Positions 26,913-36,737 of a stretch of 64,000 nucleotides of DNA are shown here, one piece after another. The notes under the pieces are model-generated. The model did not search any database. It was not told the origin of the DNA and saw nothing but the letters and a program-made list of their open reading frames with translations. Made by a program: the position numbers and the translations under genes. How positions within the stretch are numbered: position 1 is the stretch's first letter; each line of letters opens with the position of its first letter. The DNA is from Desulfosarcina ovata subsp. ovata (lineage in GTDB: Bacteria; Desulfobacterota; Desulfobacteria; Desulfobacterales; Desulfosarcinaceae): assembly GCF_009689005.1 (NCBI RefSeq), contig NZ_AP021879.1:868001-932000 (forward strand). The letters run 5' to 3'.

Positions 26913-28516
26913 CTAAAGTTTCCTAAATTCAATCAAGCCGCCATGCGCAGCAGTACGTCCACGAGAGAATTAAAGACGGATTTGCGTGGCACCGGGAAGA
27001 GCCTACCAAAATCCTTGTCCATCGCGGCCTTTGTAACGGATCGGCGGACATCCGAAAAGGCAAAATGACGGCGGCCGCCGACGGCATGCCGGCGAGATGG
27101 CGTTTTCTCGACCCGGCTGGCGTAAATCCAGGCGACGGTGGTCGCCAGCATGCAAAAGTGCAGATGGTTGCTGACGGCCTGCGGATGACGGCTTTGCGTG
27201 TCAGCGCTGCCGATGTCGTTTTTCAATTCCTTGAATAAGGCTTCGATCTTCCAGCGGGCCCCATAGTATTCGATAATCTGCTCAGCCGAAAGGGACAGGT
27301 CGGTGGAATAAAGTGCCACCCACTGTGTCTTACGATAGACCCAGACCACCTTGACCGCACATCGGATGGTCTTGAGCATCACCACGCGTTCATAGGCTAC
27401 GATGTTCCGGTTGCGGCCATACAGGTTGACGATGTATTCTTTTGCCAGCGATTTGAATCGAACGGCCAACGCTGCCGCATTCCCCAGCTTGCGGCCATAT
27501 TTACGCGGGCGGCCTTGTCGTCCGGTCGGAGGTGGCGGCAGTTCAAATATTGTGCTGTTGGATCGAAGCCTGGAAATCATATCCACCCATATGCCCAACT
27601 GTTTTTTCAATGGCTTCCACAGGCCGCCATTGCCGAACCATGAGTCGGTGATGATGACAATCCGTTTTCTGGGAAACACCGCGGCAATCTCACCGATCAT
27701 GTCGACCGCCATGGCAAGCTTGCTCTTGAATGTCACTTCCGGTCCATTGCTGTCACGGTTCATTCGTTCGATGGTTTTCTTCAGGAGGTAGAAACGATAA
27801 CTCAGCGGCAGACAGGCCCAACGTCCCTTGATCATCTTCAACAACCCCACAGCAACGATGTTCTGGGCCCACGGATACCTGGACTGGTTTTGCTTGGCAG
27901 CATGATCGAAAACCTTGTCGCAGGCGAAAATCTTCTTGCCTGTCTTGGCGTTGATACTGTCATCCAGAGCCAGCATTAACCGCCCACCGGTCGTTGGCAG
28001 CGGAATCAATTTCCACAGCGTGGGCCATAACCGTTGCCATGGAATCCGTGGGGATGCCATGAAGGTATAGAACTTTTTACGACTGATCCCGGAAAAGCCG
28101 AACACCGTCTTCAAGCACCGTAGAATGTTTGAGGTCCTCGATGAGGCGAAAGGAACAATGATCGCCACGATCGTGTATACGAACCATATTCCCCGTTCCT
28201 GACCTTTACTGGACTGAGCAAATTCGTTTTTGAGTTTTTCAAGGATGTCGTGTAGGATAAGCATGCGAGGCCTCCGGTTGGGTTGTTTGTTTGTGGAAGA
28301 AGAAACATACCACAACCGAGCCTCGCAATCAACATTAACATACTGTATTAACTAAATATTTGATCATATTGCCAAAAATCGGTCCCGATATCTGTAATGA
28401 TTTCAATAGGTTACAGGCGACCGCCATTTTGCTAACCATCTGTTATTACAGGAAATATTAATATTCTTCAGTAGTACTCACCCCGCCGGGCTGCTTTCAA
28501 AAAGGGGAAACTTTAG
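26913..28516 (-). mobile_element. IS4/IS701-like insertion sequence, 8-bp TSD
   Basis: Terminal inverted repeat CTAAAGTTTCC at 26913-26923, with its complement ending at 28516. Target duplication AAACCAAT at 26905-26912 and 28517-28524. The element is 1604 bp with a single transposase gene. It interrupts ritB of RIT1. Confidence 0.9.
26933..28264 (-). CDS. IS4/IS701-like DDE transposase
   Basis: A 443-aa transposase. Catalytic Asp in LMLALDDSINAKTGKK, second Asp in IVIITDSWFGNGG, and Glu in the Y-(2)-R-(3)-E-type segment IIEYYGARWKIEALFKELKN. The basic GRQGRPRKYGRKL loop is typical of this group. ATG at 28264 has GGAGG 7-8 bp upstream and is preferred to the earlier frame start at 28315. The coding region is intact, so the IS may be mobile. 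Confidence 0.87.
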   Translation of the reverse strand: MLILHDILEKLKNEFAQSSKGQERGIWFVYTIVAIIVPFASSRTSNILRCLKTVFGFSGISRKKFYTFMASPRIPWQRLWPTLWKLIPLPTTGGRLMLALDDSINAKTGKKIFACDKVFDHAAKQNQSRYPWAQNIVAVGLLKMIKGRWACLPLSYRFYLLKKTIERMNRDSNGPEVTFKSKLAMAVDMIGEIAAVFPRKRIVIITDSWFGNGGLWKPLKKQLGIWVDMISRLRSNSTIFELPPPPTGRQGRPRKYGRKLGNAAALAVRFKSLAKEYIVNLYGRNRNIVAYERVVMLKTIRCAVKVVWVYRKTQWVALYSTDLSLSAEQIIEYYGARWKIEALFKELKNDIGSADTQSRHPQAVSNHLHFCMLATTVAWIYASRVEKTPSRRHAVGGRRHFAFSDVRRSVTKAAMDKDFGRLFPVPRKSVFNSLVDVLLRMAA

Positions 28517-29152
28517 AAACCAATCAGACCCCTTTGAAAGGTTATGCACATTTTCAGAGTAGTTCCGGCATCGACCGGTAAGCTCGTCTGACATGGCAAC
28601 CAAACGGCTATTGTCTTTTTTTGAATGATGAATGCTCAGTATGCCTGCATCCGTATCCACATTTTCGACCTTCAGAAGTCTTGCTTCGGAAGACCGAAGG
28701 CCGCAGGCGTAAACTAGCCGGAAAAATACCGGCATGATGAGATGGCGATATGGACATTCACCGACGTAGCAGCATTGATCCGTCTGATGGAAGAATCGTT
28801 TCAGTTCATTTTCCGTATAGATGTGAGAAACATACTGCTGTCCCGCCGGGTAATATCCTTTTGGGAGGACGTATGCGCCAATTCCAATATTTTCCATATA
28901 CACGGCAAGCTGCCGCAAGATAGAGGCTCTTGCACACTGATTGGCCTGTGCCTCATAGTTCCTTTTTGAGCACCACTCCAATACTATTTCCTTTGAAAGG
29001 ATCGATGCTTCGGGATATTTTTCAGCGGTAAAGGAGGAAAATCTTGATAGATGCGCCGTTTCTGCCTCATATTTATACCCGACCGCTTGCTTCAAGCCGA
29101 CATGGTTTTTGATATGCTCTGCAAATGGACCTCTGAACGGGTAGTTTCTCAT
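28517..29152 (-). pseudogene. RIT1 ritB, N-terminal fragment
   Basis: Starts MRNYPFRGPFAEHIKNHVGL and contains the core-binding domain (KYEAETAHLSRFSSFTAEKY) and the first catalytic Arg in VYACGLRSSEARLLKVENV. It is cut at SDWF by the IS at 26913-28516. The ATG overlaps the ritA stop by 4 bp (ATGA), the tandem coupling expected for RIT genes. Codons beyond the junction read IS DNA. Confidence 0.87.
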
Positions 29153-29924
29153 GAGCCCACCTCCGGAGTATGCAGACAGCATTCTTTAAGCTTATTGATG
29201 CCCACCTTCAAATAGACTGCTGTAGCGTCCGTGTCCGTATGACCCAGAATATCCGAGATGACAGCAAGCGGTGTGTCATGCTCAAGCATTCTTGAAGCTG
29301 CCGTATGACGAAGAGAGTGCATACCACGGTGCTTCTTCAAAGTAGGCAGATGTGCAATCCGCATATAATCACGGATTATCTGATACAGATGATCATTTTC
29401 CGAAAAGGGAAGAAATGGCGCCACGTGCCTTACAAAAAGAACAGGCAAATCCACTTTTGGCCTGCCGTATTTCAGATAATCAATGACAGCCCATCCAACT
29501 TCGGAAGGAATCGGCAGGGTTACTGTTTCCCTTGTTTTTGATTGGATAAATGTCAGTTTCTTCGTTCCCCAGTCGAAACAACCAAAAGTGAGGTTTTTGA
29601 TATCAGTGACTCTAAGACCCAACACGCAGGCAAGGAGGATAATGGCATAGTCCCGTTTTCCCTTTGGATTTTCTCGATCAATGGCGCCTATCAGTGCATC
29701 CAACTCTTCTTTCGTCCAAACGGATGGGATGCGTGTCTGTTTACGAGCCTGAATCATTGGTGTTTTAGAAGCCAGATCCGTTTGTAGGATGTTCTGTTCC
29801 TGCAAATACCTTAAAAAAGAACGTATGGAGCAGATGTTTTGTTCCACAGTCTTATAGGTGTAACCGGCCAGTGTTCGTATATACCCGTTGATAACAGGAA
29901 GCTCGACATCGTGACAATCACGGA
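29149..29924 (-). pseudogene. RIT1 ritA, C-terminal fragment
   Basis: Restored by joining to 41118-41577 as LVSQGIRDCHDVELPVINGY. Carries the catalytic Arg in CVLGLRVTDIKNLTFG, the H-x-x-R motif in GMHSLRHTAASRML, and LGHTDTDATAVYL with the nucleophile Tyr. Interrupted by the transposon at 29925-41117, whose duplication CACGGA is present on both sides. The restored protein is about 409 aa and corresponds to the first RIT2 recombinase (414 aa). The open frame extends upstream to 30051 only by reading transposon DNA. Confidence 0.88.
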
Positions 29925-30237
29925 TGCTAAGGCAAAAATAGTGTAACGGCCTACCCCGCCTATGCGGCAAAAGTGTAACGGTTGGTTCTACTATCCCGCA
30001 GCGAGACCCCGCCCCAAAAATCAATAAACCTACCACGCTACCCCGCCGCAATAGCTCCCGCCGGCAATCGTTTTTACCAAAAAGTTTTTGTAGGTTGTAA
30101 AGTGGGTATTGTCATGGTCCAAGAAAATGAGGAGAAAGCCCGGAACCATCACTTCCGGGCTTTCAGGGTGAACTCCGTATCAAGGCCGGATGTTCATTAA
30201 GTAAATTACTTTAAACTCCGGCCACTTTCAAGGCCGG
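29925..30237. repeat. Left end of the DDE/AAA transposon with repeated end motif
   Basis: GGCAAAAATAGTGTAACGG at 29931-29949 and a variant GCGGCAAAAGTGTAACGG about 36 bp further in are likely transposase binding sites, as in multi-site Tn7/Mu-type ends. A 12-bp hairpin stem (GAAAGCCCGGAA, 30134-30145 with 30153-30164) precedes the first gene and could attenuate readthrough. CAAGGCCGGATG occurs twice (30181, 30229). Confidence 0.6.
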
Positions 30238-30627
30238 ATGGTAAAGCTGATCCAAATATCCTGTCGTTGGTGCAACACCGTTTTTTGTGTGTGCCGGTGC
30301 TGCTTTCGTGGGCATGCTTATTGTTGCGATGCATGCCGCATCGCCGGTCGTCTCCAGTCCCGTCGAAAAGCGCAGCGACGCTACCGTAAAACCGATAAAG
30401 GTAAAAAAGCCCACCGTCTTGCCGAAAACCGTCGTCGGCATCGTGAAATCGATCCACGTAGAAAAAACATGGATGATCATACTTCAACAAGCCCTTTTAA
30501 ACGGGTTATGTTGCCACCACAGATCGAAATTTCGGTACCTTTTCGCCTCGGTTTTCGATGCCGCTGCCATTTTTGCGGTCGGCCGGGTGAAATTGTGAGC
30601 CATTTTCCACGCCGTGGTTATGGATGA
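30238..30627 (+). CDS. Cys-rich basic protein of the DDE/AAA transposon
   Basis: A 129-aa protein. The first 45 residues contain a dense cysteine cluster (CRWCNTVFCVCRCCFRGHAY then CCDACR), probably a zinc-binding module. An arginine/lysine-rich helix follows (RRKAQRRYRKTDKGKKAHRL) that looks nucleic-acid binding. The pattern is that of small proteins often found beside transposases, but I know no assigned role. ATG 30238 has no strong ribosome site. It is first in the transposon operon. Confidence 0.55.
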   Translation: MVKLIQISCRWCNTVFCVCRCCFRGHAYCCDACRIAGRLQSRRKAQRRYRKTDKGKKAHRLAENRRRHREIDPRRKNMDDHTSTSPFKRVMLPPQIEISVPFRLGFRCRCHFCGRPGEIVSHFPRRGYG

Positions 30628-30670
30628 AATCTTTTTCAGGATTTTTTACGCAGATAAGGAGGCCAATATC

Positions 30671-31036
30671 ATGAGACGACGGTTTACAGGGGGAGAACTG
30701 TTTCAACTGCGCAATCGGATCCCGGTTGACTGGCTGATCAAAGAACAGCTTCATATCCCATCTAAAGTGATCGAAGGCATTTTTCGTTTTCTATGCCCGC
30801 TATGCAATGAATTTCAAACCGCGACCAACCCCAAGACCAATCTCGCCAGGTGCTTTCTTTGCGAGAAAAACTTCAACCCGATTGATTTGGTCATGACCGT
30901 GAAAGGCCTTGGATTCGTTGACAGTGTCAAATATTTGCAAACCCTTGTACCAAACAGACCGGATCCTTTAACGGACCAACGGTTGGAATTGAATCAACTG
31001 CTTGGCGATATCGGGAAACGGATGAGCATCGGGTGA
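30671..31036 (+). CDS. CHC2-like zinc-finger (primase-type) protein
   Basis: A 121-aa protein with an isolated zinc-ribbon like the CHC2 domain of DnaG primases: FLCPLCNEFQTATNPKTNLA then RCFLCEKNFNPIDLVM, followed by the conserved helix GFVDSVKYLQTL. In primases this module recognises single-stranded template DNA, but the catalytic TOPRIM part is absent here. AAGGAGG precedes the ATG at 30671. It is followed after 4 bp by the next gene. A role in target or end recognition during transposition is possible but unproven. Confidence 0.75.
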   Translation: MRRRFTGGELFQLRNRIPVDWLIKEQLHIPSKVIEGIFRFLCPLCNEFQTATNPKTNLARCFLCEKNFNPIDLVMTVKGLGFVDSVKYLQTLVPNRPDPLTDQRLELNQLLGDIGKRMSIG

Positions 31037-31040
31037 ACAG

Positions 31041-31599
31041 ATGGCCAACAACCGACTCACCCAATTGGAGGAGATCATCGCTGCCAATCAACACCATTTT
31101 CACCAAACCGGTAAGGCATTAAAGCAGATTCGAGACGATCAATTGTTTCGAGATTTGCTGTTCGATTCGTTTGAAGGCTATGTCAAGGACCGGTGGGATA
31201 TGGCCCGATCCCAGGCATATCGTCTGATTAAGGCCGCCAATGTCATCGACAATTTGTCTCCAATTGGCGACGGCATCCTTCCGGAGAATGAATACCAGGC
31301 CAGGATTCTAACGCGTTTTACAAAAGAGGATCAACGCAAGATCTGGCGTGCATTTATCGCATCCGGCATGGCGCTCACGGCTAAGAATATTAGAAAGTAC
31401 GCCCATCAAACCCTAAAGGCCAAGCATGTCAAAAAAAAGAATGCGTCTGTGGTCGATATCATCAGCGCAGACTATAAAACGGCCGTGATGGCCATGCTGG
31501 AACAGATTCGGTCGGCGCAAAACGATGATTGGCAAACGACATCCAGACAAGCGGCCTTATTCTGGCTGAAAGTGATGAAAGAGAAAATCATTCGTCATG
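31041..31599 (+). pseudogene. Helical protein of the transposon, cut by element A
   Basis: MANNRLTQLEEIIAANQHHF opens a helical protein with FEGYVKDRWDMARSQAYRLI, a segment seen in DUF3102/KorB-like phage and plasmid proteins. Element A begins at 31600. Its 3-bp duplication ATG re-joins the gene at 38482, giving the original ending IIRHERQRL and a stop that overlaps the transposase ATG. Thus the tail is displaced by 6.9 kb. The frame to 31703 reads element A DNA. Function unknown. Confidence 0.7.
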
Positions 31600-31904
31600 T
31601 GAGCGTGGACTCGGTAACTGATGGAAACGCGGCCACTCCAAATGGTGACATCATTCGATATGATATGGTTCGATATGGATGCGCTACGCGCCATCTGATT
31701 TGATTGGGTTTTTTAAGGCATGGGCAGAAAGGCTTGAATAAAGCCCAAAAAGCGAGGGGAACAGCAAGTGTGGTCTGCTGCTCCCCTCAGTGGCATCATT
31801 CAATGCCTCCTGCACCCGGCTATCCCTCGACAGGTTGCTCCCCAGCAGAGCCTGCCTCCGTTTCACCGGGCAACTGGTATTTCACCGTTATGAAAAACCG
31901 ATGA

Positions 31905-32744
31905 TCATTTTCTTCTCCTATGTTGGGATTTCGTCATTGGCGGTGAGAACAACTTAAAAAACAAAGCCTCATCGAGACGAGGCAGATTCTCTTGGGCCGC
32001 CGTGGCGAGCAATTCCGCGGCCATTTGGTTGAGCACCCGCAGATTGTTGGCCGCGTGAGCGGACAATGTAAGAATCAATTCGTCGGTCATCAGTTGACGG
32101 TTCCCGGCCGTCTCGAGAGCGAAATACAAATAATCCTGGAGTTGCTCGGGAGAAAGCGGTTCGAGCAATAACCGTGGTCCGATACGGCTGCCCAGGGGCA
32201 ACAAGTCGGCGGACCGGAACCTGTCGGGCAGCCGGTTGTCGCCACACAGAATAGTAAACAAAAGGCTCTGCGAGTCGAACCGATGGCTCTGTAAAATACG
32301 CAGTTCGGTCAGGCACTCGGTCGACACCTGCTGGGCCTCGTCAATCAAAAGCACCGGTTTTAGCAACGTCGACTGGCAATGGCGTTCCCAACGGTCCCGC
32401 AGGGCCTTGAAGCCGCCATAGCGGTTGGAGGGGGACAGGTTGACATTGAACAACTCACCCATTTCGCGGTAAAAGTCCCCCAGCTTGCTTTGGGGGCGCT
32501 GCATCACACCGACGGTCAGGTCGGGTATCTGTTCGAGTTGATGGGCAATCTTTTGTAGCGTCTTGCTTTTCCCCAATCCCGGCTCTCCGGTAATCAATGC
32601 AAAGCCGCCGTTCTCGGCCATGGATCGCACCCGCAATCCAAAAGACTCGGTGCCTGGGATGGCATACAACGCTTCCGGTGGCAAATCGGGCAGAAACGGG
32701 TTGTATTTGAGTCCGTACAAGCTTCTGATATCGGTATTGTTCAT
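31905..32744 (-). CDS. AAA+ ATPase of element A (ExeA/TniB/IstB-like)
   Basis: A 279-aa P-loop ATPase starting MNNTDIRSLYGLKYNPFLPD. Walker A is GEPGLGKSKT (about residues 55-64), Walker B is KPVLLIDEAQQ, and sensor motif TILCGDNRLPDRF follows. C-terminal lid RVLNQMAAELL. It probably works with the adjacent transposase as TnsC/MuB-type proteins do, selecting target DNA. The ATG overlaps the stop of the transposase fragment (ATGA). It aligns along its length with the element B ATPase (44252-45076). Confidence 0.88.
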   Translation of the reverse strand: MNNTDIRSLYGLKYNPFLPDLPPEALYAIPGTESFGLRVRSMAENGGFALITGEPGLGKSKTLQKIAHQLEQIPDLTVGVMQRPQSKLGDFYREMGELFNVNLSPSNRYGGFKALRDRWERHCQSTLLKPVLLIDEAQQVSTECLTELRILQSHRFDSQSLLFTILCGDNRLPDRFRSADLLPLGSRIGPRLLLEPLSPEQLQDYLYFALETAGNRQLMTDELILTLSAHAANNLRVLNQMAAELLATAAQENLPRLDEALFFKLFSPPMTKSQHRRRK

Positions 32745-33347
32745 TCTTCGATTTCCTCCTTGGGAATATAAGCCGGGGGCAAACCCGTTGCTGCGTGATC
32801 GGCTAACAATTTTCGAAGCAGCGCCGGCAGCGGTCTGTCGATTGACGGAATTGACGATGTCGTATTTTCGTCCGGTTGGATGAGGCGGCGTTTGCCAGAA
32901 GCGTTTTTGGTCTTGTCCTGGGGAAAAAGGCGTGCCAAAGGCGCGTCGGTATTCGGGTCCACCAACGTCATCTGACTTTTGTCCCATCCGGGTGCCCGTA
33001 AGACCACCGGTTTCATGTGAGCAAAACGAACCGGCAGTTCGTAGCGGATACCGTCGACCACAACGGTTGCATCGCTACGCCGTGGCGTTCTTGCGATCCT
33101 CCGCGTGAAGGCCAGGCGGAGTGTTTCGCTGTCGGGTGTCGGCCGACAAACATTGTTTCCGTTTAGCATCCGCTGCAATGGAGTGGTGTTGATTTCGCGG
33201 TGTTGCCGGCGATGATAATCCTGTTCGACCCAGGCTTGAGCCGCTTGATTGACGAAGGATAACGCCAGATCCTTGACCGGGCGTAAAAGTTCCATCAGGC
33301 GGCTTTCCAGTTGACCCCAGAAGGTCTCTTGCTTGCCGTTTTGATAG
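32741..33347 (-). pseudogene. Element A transposase, C-terminal fragment
   Basis: The restored reading YQNGKQETFWGQLESRLMEL contains the catalytic Glu of the rve-type DDE core, then WVEQDYHRRQHREINTTPLQ and a C-terminal beta-barrel-like domain ending LPPAYIPKEEIEE. The N-terminal part lies at 36765-37615, and RIT2 separates them with direct TGATAG repeats. Its stop overlaps the ATPase start. It is homologous to the C-terminal third of the element B transposase. Confidence 0.88.
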
Positions 33348-33400
33348 TTATGGGGTCGACCCCATAAATATCATTATGTGGCGTCCAAATTTATGTGGCG
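33348..33400. repeat. RIT2 left terminus: palindrome plus two direct repeats
   Basis: Palindrome TTATGGGGTCGACCCCATAA at 33348-33367, 6 bp, TTATGTGGCG at 33374-33383, 7 bp (TCCAAAT), TTATGTGGCG at 33391-33400. Spacing equals that of RIT1 (22576-22628) although the sequences outside TTATG differ, which marks them as functional sites. Confidence 0.88.
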
Positions 33401-33464
33401 CCTGATCTTAAGACGCGGATTAGTCGCTGCTAAAAGCAATTTGGGCACCACATAATATTGCCGG

Positions 33465-34460
33465 CTACAGTCCCCGTAAAAACTCCATCAGGTCGGGTTG
33501 TTGTCTCCATGGTTTCGTCTTAGAATCCTTTATGGTCGGTAAACAAGTAGCCAGGGCTCGCGCTTTAGTTTCGAGATCCGTTTCTGCGTAAATGTTGGTC
33601 GTGCTGAGCGAGACGTGGCCCAGCCAGACGCGGATGGTATTGATGTCAACACCCGCACGTAAAAGATGGGTTGCGGTGGTGTGCCGGATCACATGCGGAC
33701 TGAGCCGCTTTGTACCAAGCGAGGGCGCTTTCGCTGCGGCTTTCAAGGCATGCCGTTCAACCATAGTGTGAATGCCAAAACGAGTATAGGGTTTTCCATT
33801 GCGGTTAACAAACACACGTTGTCCCGGATCGCGTTTGGCAGCGACCCAACGCAGTTGTTCCATCGTAGTAGGCCACAACGGACAAGTGCGTTGCTTGTTA
33901 CCTTTACCTATGAGCCTAACGCATTGGATATGCCAATCAATATCCGTGATTCTGAGCTTGGCCGCTTCGCTTGACCGCGCTCCCGAGTTATAGAGAAAAA
34001 GCAGCAAGGCATAGTCGCGTTGACCCTGAGGTGTACGGCGATCTGGCGTGGCCAAAAGTGCATTCATTTCTTCTTTTTCCAGGTAGGTTATTCCCGGCTG
34101 AGTGGTCTTCTTGAACGGAATTAGCCTTATTTGTGCGCACCACGCGACGTGCTCAGGACTATTCTCGCCTATAAATCTCGCCAACGCATGCAGACCGCTG
34201 AGGCGTTGATTGCGCGTAGCGATACAACAGCGGCGGTTTTGCTCCAAATTGGTGAGGAATTTACGGATCAATTCCGCTGACAGGTCGACAACAGCAAGGC
34301 GGTCGACAGGCTTCTTGAGATGCACCGCTGCGTAGGGCAGAAGCAGCACCAGCATATCCCGGTAGCTGCTGCGGGTATTTATTGTAAGATTGCGCTCTTT
34401 TACTATATATTCAAGCAGAAAGCGTCGAACCCAGGGGCCAAGCAACGAAGTGTTATTCAT
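33465..34460 (-). CDS. RIT2 third tyrosine recombinase (RitC)
   Basis: A 331-aa site-specific recombinase. The core-binding domain spans about 1-110 (NTRSSYRDMLVLLLPYA...ATRNQRLSGLHALARF). The catalytic domain has Arg in NSGARSSEAAKLRIT, Lys-region VRLIGKGNKQR, H-x-x-R in SPHVIRHTTATHLL, and LGHVSLSTTNIY with the nucleophile Tyr near residue 290. It cuts and rejoins DNA through a 3-prime phosphotyrosine. It overlaps the upstream recombinase by 4 bp. It is the intact counterpart of RIT1 ritC. Confidence 0.92.
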   Translation of the reverse strand: MNNTSLLGPWVRRFLLEYIVKERNLTINTRSSYRDMLVLLLPYAAVHLKKPVDRLAVVDLSAELIRKFLTNLEQNRRCCIATRNQRLSGLHALARFIGENSPEHVAWCAQIRLIPFKKTTQPGITYLEKEEMNALLATPDRRTPQGQRDYALLLFLYNSGARSSEAAKLRITDIDWHIQCVRLIGKGNKQRTCPLWPTTMEQLRWVAAKRDPGQRVFVNRNGKPYTRFGIHTMVERHALKAAAKAPSLGTKRLSPHVIRHTTATHLLRAGVDINTIRVWLGHVSLSTTNIYAETDLETKARALATCLPTIKDSKTKPWRQQPDLMEFLRGL

Positions 34461-35392
34461 GATTGATCTCCTATGGCATAATTTTCGAATCGTAAGCTTG
34501 CCAGTCGCAGCAGTTCCGGAGTCATGGTCAAATAGCGTTGTGTCGCTGAAAGATCCACGTGCCCCATATAAGTTGCAAGCTTGGGCAGCAGTTCCTGCAA
34601 ATCTGCCCCGTTACGATACCATGCGATGACCCGATGAACAGCGGACGTATGGCGTAGATCGTGAAGCCGTGGCTGATGACGACTCCCGCCATCACGCAGG
34701 ACGCCCGCGTATGAACGCAGTCGTCGAAAGGTGCTGCGAACGGCAGATTGGCTCAACGGTGATCCGTCGCGGAAGCAGAAGAGAGGGCTTTCCAATTGAG
34801 TGGTGCGTTTATGACGATTGGAAATGTAATCTGAAAGGATTGTGGTTAGATCTTTTCCCAAGGGGACCAATCGGCTTTTGAAAAATTTTGTCTCATGGAC
34901 GTGGAGGTATGCTTGGGTTAGATCCACTGCGCCTAAAGTGAGCGCCAGAGCTTCGCTAAGACGTAATCCTGCGCCATAAAGCAGAAGAAGCAAGTTCCTA
35001 AAAACATCTTCCTCAATGGATGCACGGCCTGCACAGGCGGTTGAGACAGTGTCGAGCAAGCGTTTGAGCTCTTCATGGGAATAAATGTATGGCACAAAAA
35101 CAGGAACAGTTGGCTTTGGAATGGTACGAGGCAGCGGAGAGGCCTTTGCCAAACCGCGAGCTATGGCGTACCGATATAGCCCGGACAGTACACGATATTT
35201 CTTTGTCCAGTACTCAGTAATCGGCCCTTTACCGTTTATAAATGTTAATACGACCTCCCTCTCAATGGCGGTGATAGGACGATCGCCAATCGCTTTGCAG
35301 AATGCGCGCAGAATGTCCTCTTCGGCTCGAAACTTACGCCCCAAGGCGCGCTTGTGAGAAAGGTAAAGGAAAGTGACTTGCGATAAATTCAT
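34457..35392 (-). CDS. RIT2 second tyrosine recombinase (RitB)
   Basis: A 311-aa recombinase. It starts MNLSQVTFLYLSHKRALGRK; a core-binding domain is followed by Arg in YGAGLRLSEALALTLG, H-x-x-R in RLHDLRHTSAVHRVI, and LATYMGHVDLSATQRYL with the Tyr. The insertion WYRNGADLQELLPKL between the Arg and His boxes is also present in RIT1 ritB (WVMEGKDIAAYLPVL), a mark of this subfamily. It overlaps both neighbours by 4 bp, so the trio is translationally coupled. Confidence 0.92.
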   Translation of the reverse strand: MNLSQVTFLYLSHKRALGRKFRAEEDILRAFCKAIGDRPITAIEREVVLTFINGKGPITEYWTKKYRVLSGLYRYAIARGLAKASPLPRTIPKPTVPVFVPYIYSHEELKRLLDTVSTACAGRASIEEDVFRNLLLLLYGAGLRLSEALALTLGAVDLTQAYLHVHETKFFKSRLVPLGKDLTTILSDYISNRHKRTTQLESPLFCFRDGSPLSQSAVRSTFRRLRSYAGVLRDGGSRHQPRLHDLRHTSAVHRVIAWYRNGADLQELLPKLATYMGHVDLSATQRYLTMTPELLRLASLRFENYAIGDQS

Positions 35393-36633
35393 AGCAGCCT
35401 CCTCAGATCGAGTTCGGCCACCTGACGCAGTCCAGCAAGATCGATTTTAGTGTAGCTTAGTGTGGCGTTGGCACTACGATGACCGAGATGGTCTCCAATT
35501 TGTTTCAGTGTAAAGCCTGAATCGAGGAGATGACCGGCGCAGGCGTGTCGTAAACAGTGGGCTCCGCGATGTGGCAAGGTTACTCCGAGAGCGCCCAGAC
35601 GTATACGTACAATAGGGCTGATGCTCATAGCGGAAAGGGGGCGAATTGGAGCGGACAACGTCAGAAACAGACTCCGATGCGCACAGCTTGGACGTACTTC
35701 GCGCAGGTAGCGCAGGACCGCTTCTCCGACTGTATTCAATAAGGGATAACTTTGGATGTGACGCTGCTTAGGGCGGGATACAATAAGTCGCTCGCTGACC
35801 CAATCAAGGTCGTCCAACCGCAGCCGTGCAATCTCGCCTCGCCGAAGTCCATAAACAGACAATAACATCAAAATGGCATGATCCCGGATATCGACGGAGC
35901 TATCCCCTCGGCTGTTGATCAGCAGACGCTGCACGTCCTCCCAGTTTGGCCCTTTAGGAAGCCCTTCTCGAGTATAGAGCCGAGGCGATTCAATGGCTGT
36001 GGCAATCCCCGGATTACACCAGCCCTGGCTTTCGGCATAGCGAAAGAAGCTACGTAAACTGCTGGCCAAACTGGATAATGACGAGCGTGTCCAGCCGGTG
36101 TTCCCTTTTGCCTCAATGAAGGCATCCAAGTCAGCGATTGAAATCATGTGTAGCGAGTTTTTGTTGGGAGGCAAGCTATCGAAAAACCAAGCCATACGCT
36201 CACAACGAGTCGAGACGGTTACGGGTGACAACCCTCTTTCCTCGTATAAATGCTGAGCGAAAGCGGCAATCTGGGCCGTAAAGGGACGCTCCACCTCCCG
36301 GGGCGCTTCAAAGCATCCGAGACTACGCACCCACGCTGTGGCGATATGGATAAACAGTTGTCGAGATCCCTGAGAATTTTGCTCACGCTCTGAAGAACGC
36401 TTAAAGCGCATTCGAGTATCTATGGCCAGTTCAATATCACGTGTTGTCACTGTACCATGGTCGATGTCGATACGGTGCGCTATCGACAATAGCACCCAGG
36501 CAATTTTTTGCAGCATGCTGCGTGAATATCCACTTCTTTCACATTGCTTGAGGAATAGCTTTCGGGCTTTTAACAGAGGACCCTCGCGGTAACGGGCCAA
36601 GATAGTGGGGCGGGTAAACAAGGTTTCAAACAT
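35389..36633 (-). CDS. RIT2 first tyrosine recombinase (RitA)
   Basis: A 414-aa recombinase, the largest of the trio. It has an extended N-terminus of about 110 residues before the SAM-like core-binding domain (LSPVTVSTRCERMAWFFDSL). The catalytic domain has Arg in VYGLRRGEIARLRLDD, H-x-x-R in GAHCLRHACAGHLL and LGHRSANATLSYTKI with Tyr. It is first in the operon; the 100 bp upstream to the terminal repeat must hold the promoter. In RIT elements all three genes are always kept together, but the division of labour is not known. Confidence 0.92.
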   Translation of the reverse strand: MFETLFTRPTILARYREGPLLKARKLFLKQCERSGYSRSMLQKIAWVLLSIAHRIDIDHGTVTTRDIELAIDTRMRFKRSSEREQNSQGSRQLFIHIATAWVRSLGCFEAPREVERPFTAQIAAFAQHLYEERGLSPVTVSTRCERMAWFFDSLPPNKNSLHMISIADLDAFIEAKGNTGWTRSSLSSLASSLRSFFRYAESQGWCNPGIATAIESPRLYTREGLPKGPNWEDVQRLLINSRGDSSVDIRDHAILMLLSVYGLRRGEIARLRLDDLDWVSERLIVSRPKQRHIQSYPLLNTVGEAVLRYLREVRPSCAHRSLFLTLSAPIRPLSAMSISPIVRIRLGALGVTLPHRGAHCLRHACAGHLLDSGFTLKQIGDHLGHRSANATLSYTKIDLAGLRQVAELDLRRLL

Positions 36634-36737
36634 GATAGCCTCCTTTTAGGGGGTAGACGGAGGCCCATCATGGGACAGAAAATTATGTGGTGCAATTCTG
36701 TTTGATGTCAGCTGATGGTAGCGTTCTTCCTATGAAG

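Noticed and set aside
29925..30051. Upstream extension of the ritA C-terminal frame
   Set aside because: It reads through the terminal repeat of the inserted transposon. The real N-terminal half is at 41118-41577.
31704..31904. Short frames at the left end of element A
   Set aside because: They lie within the non-coding end of the transposon and are not protein-like.
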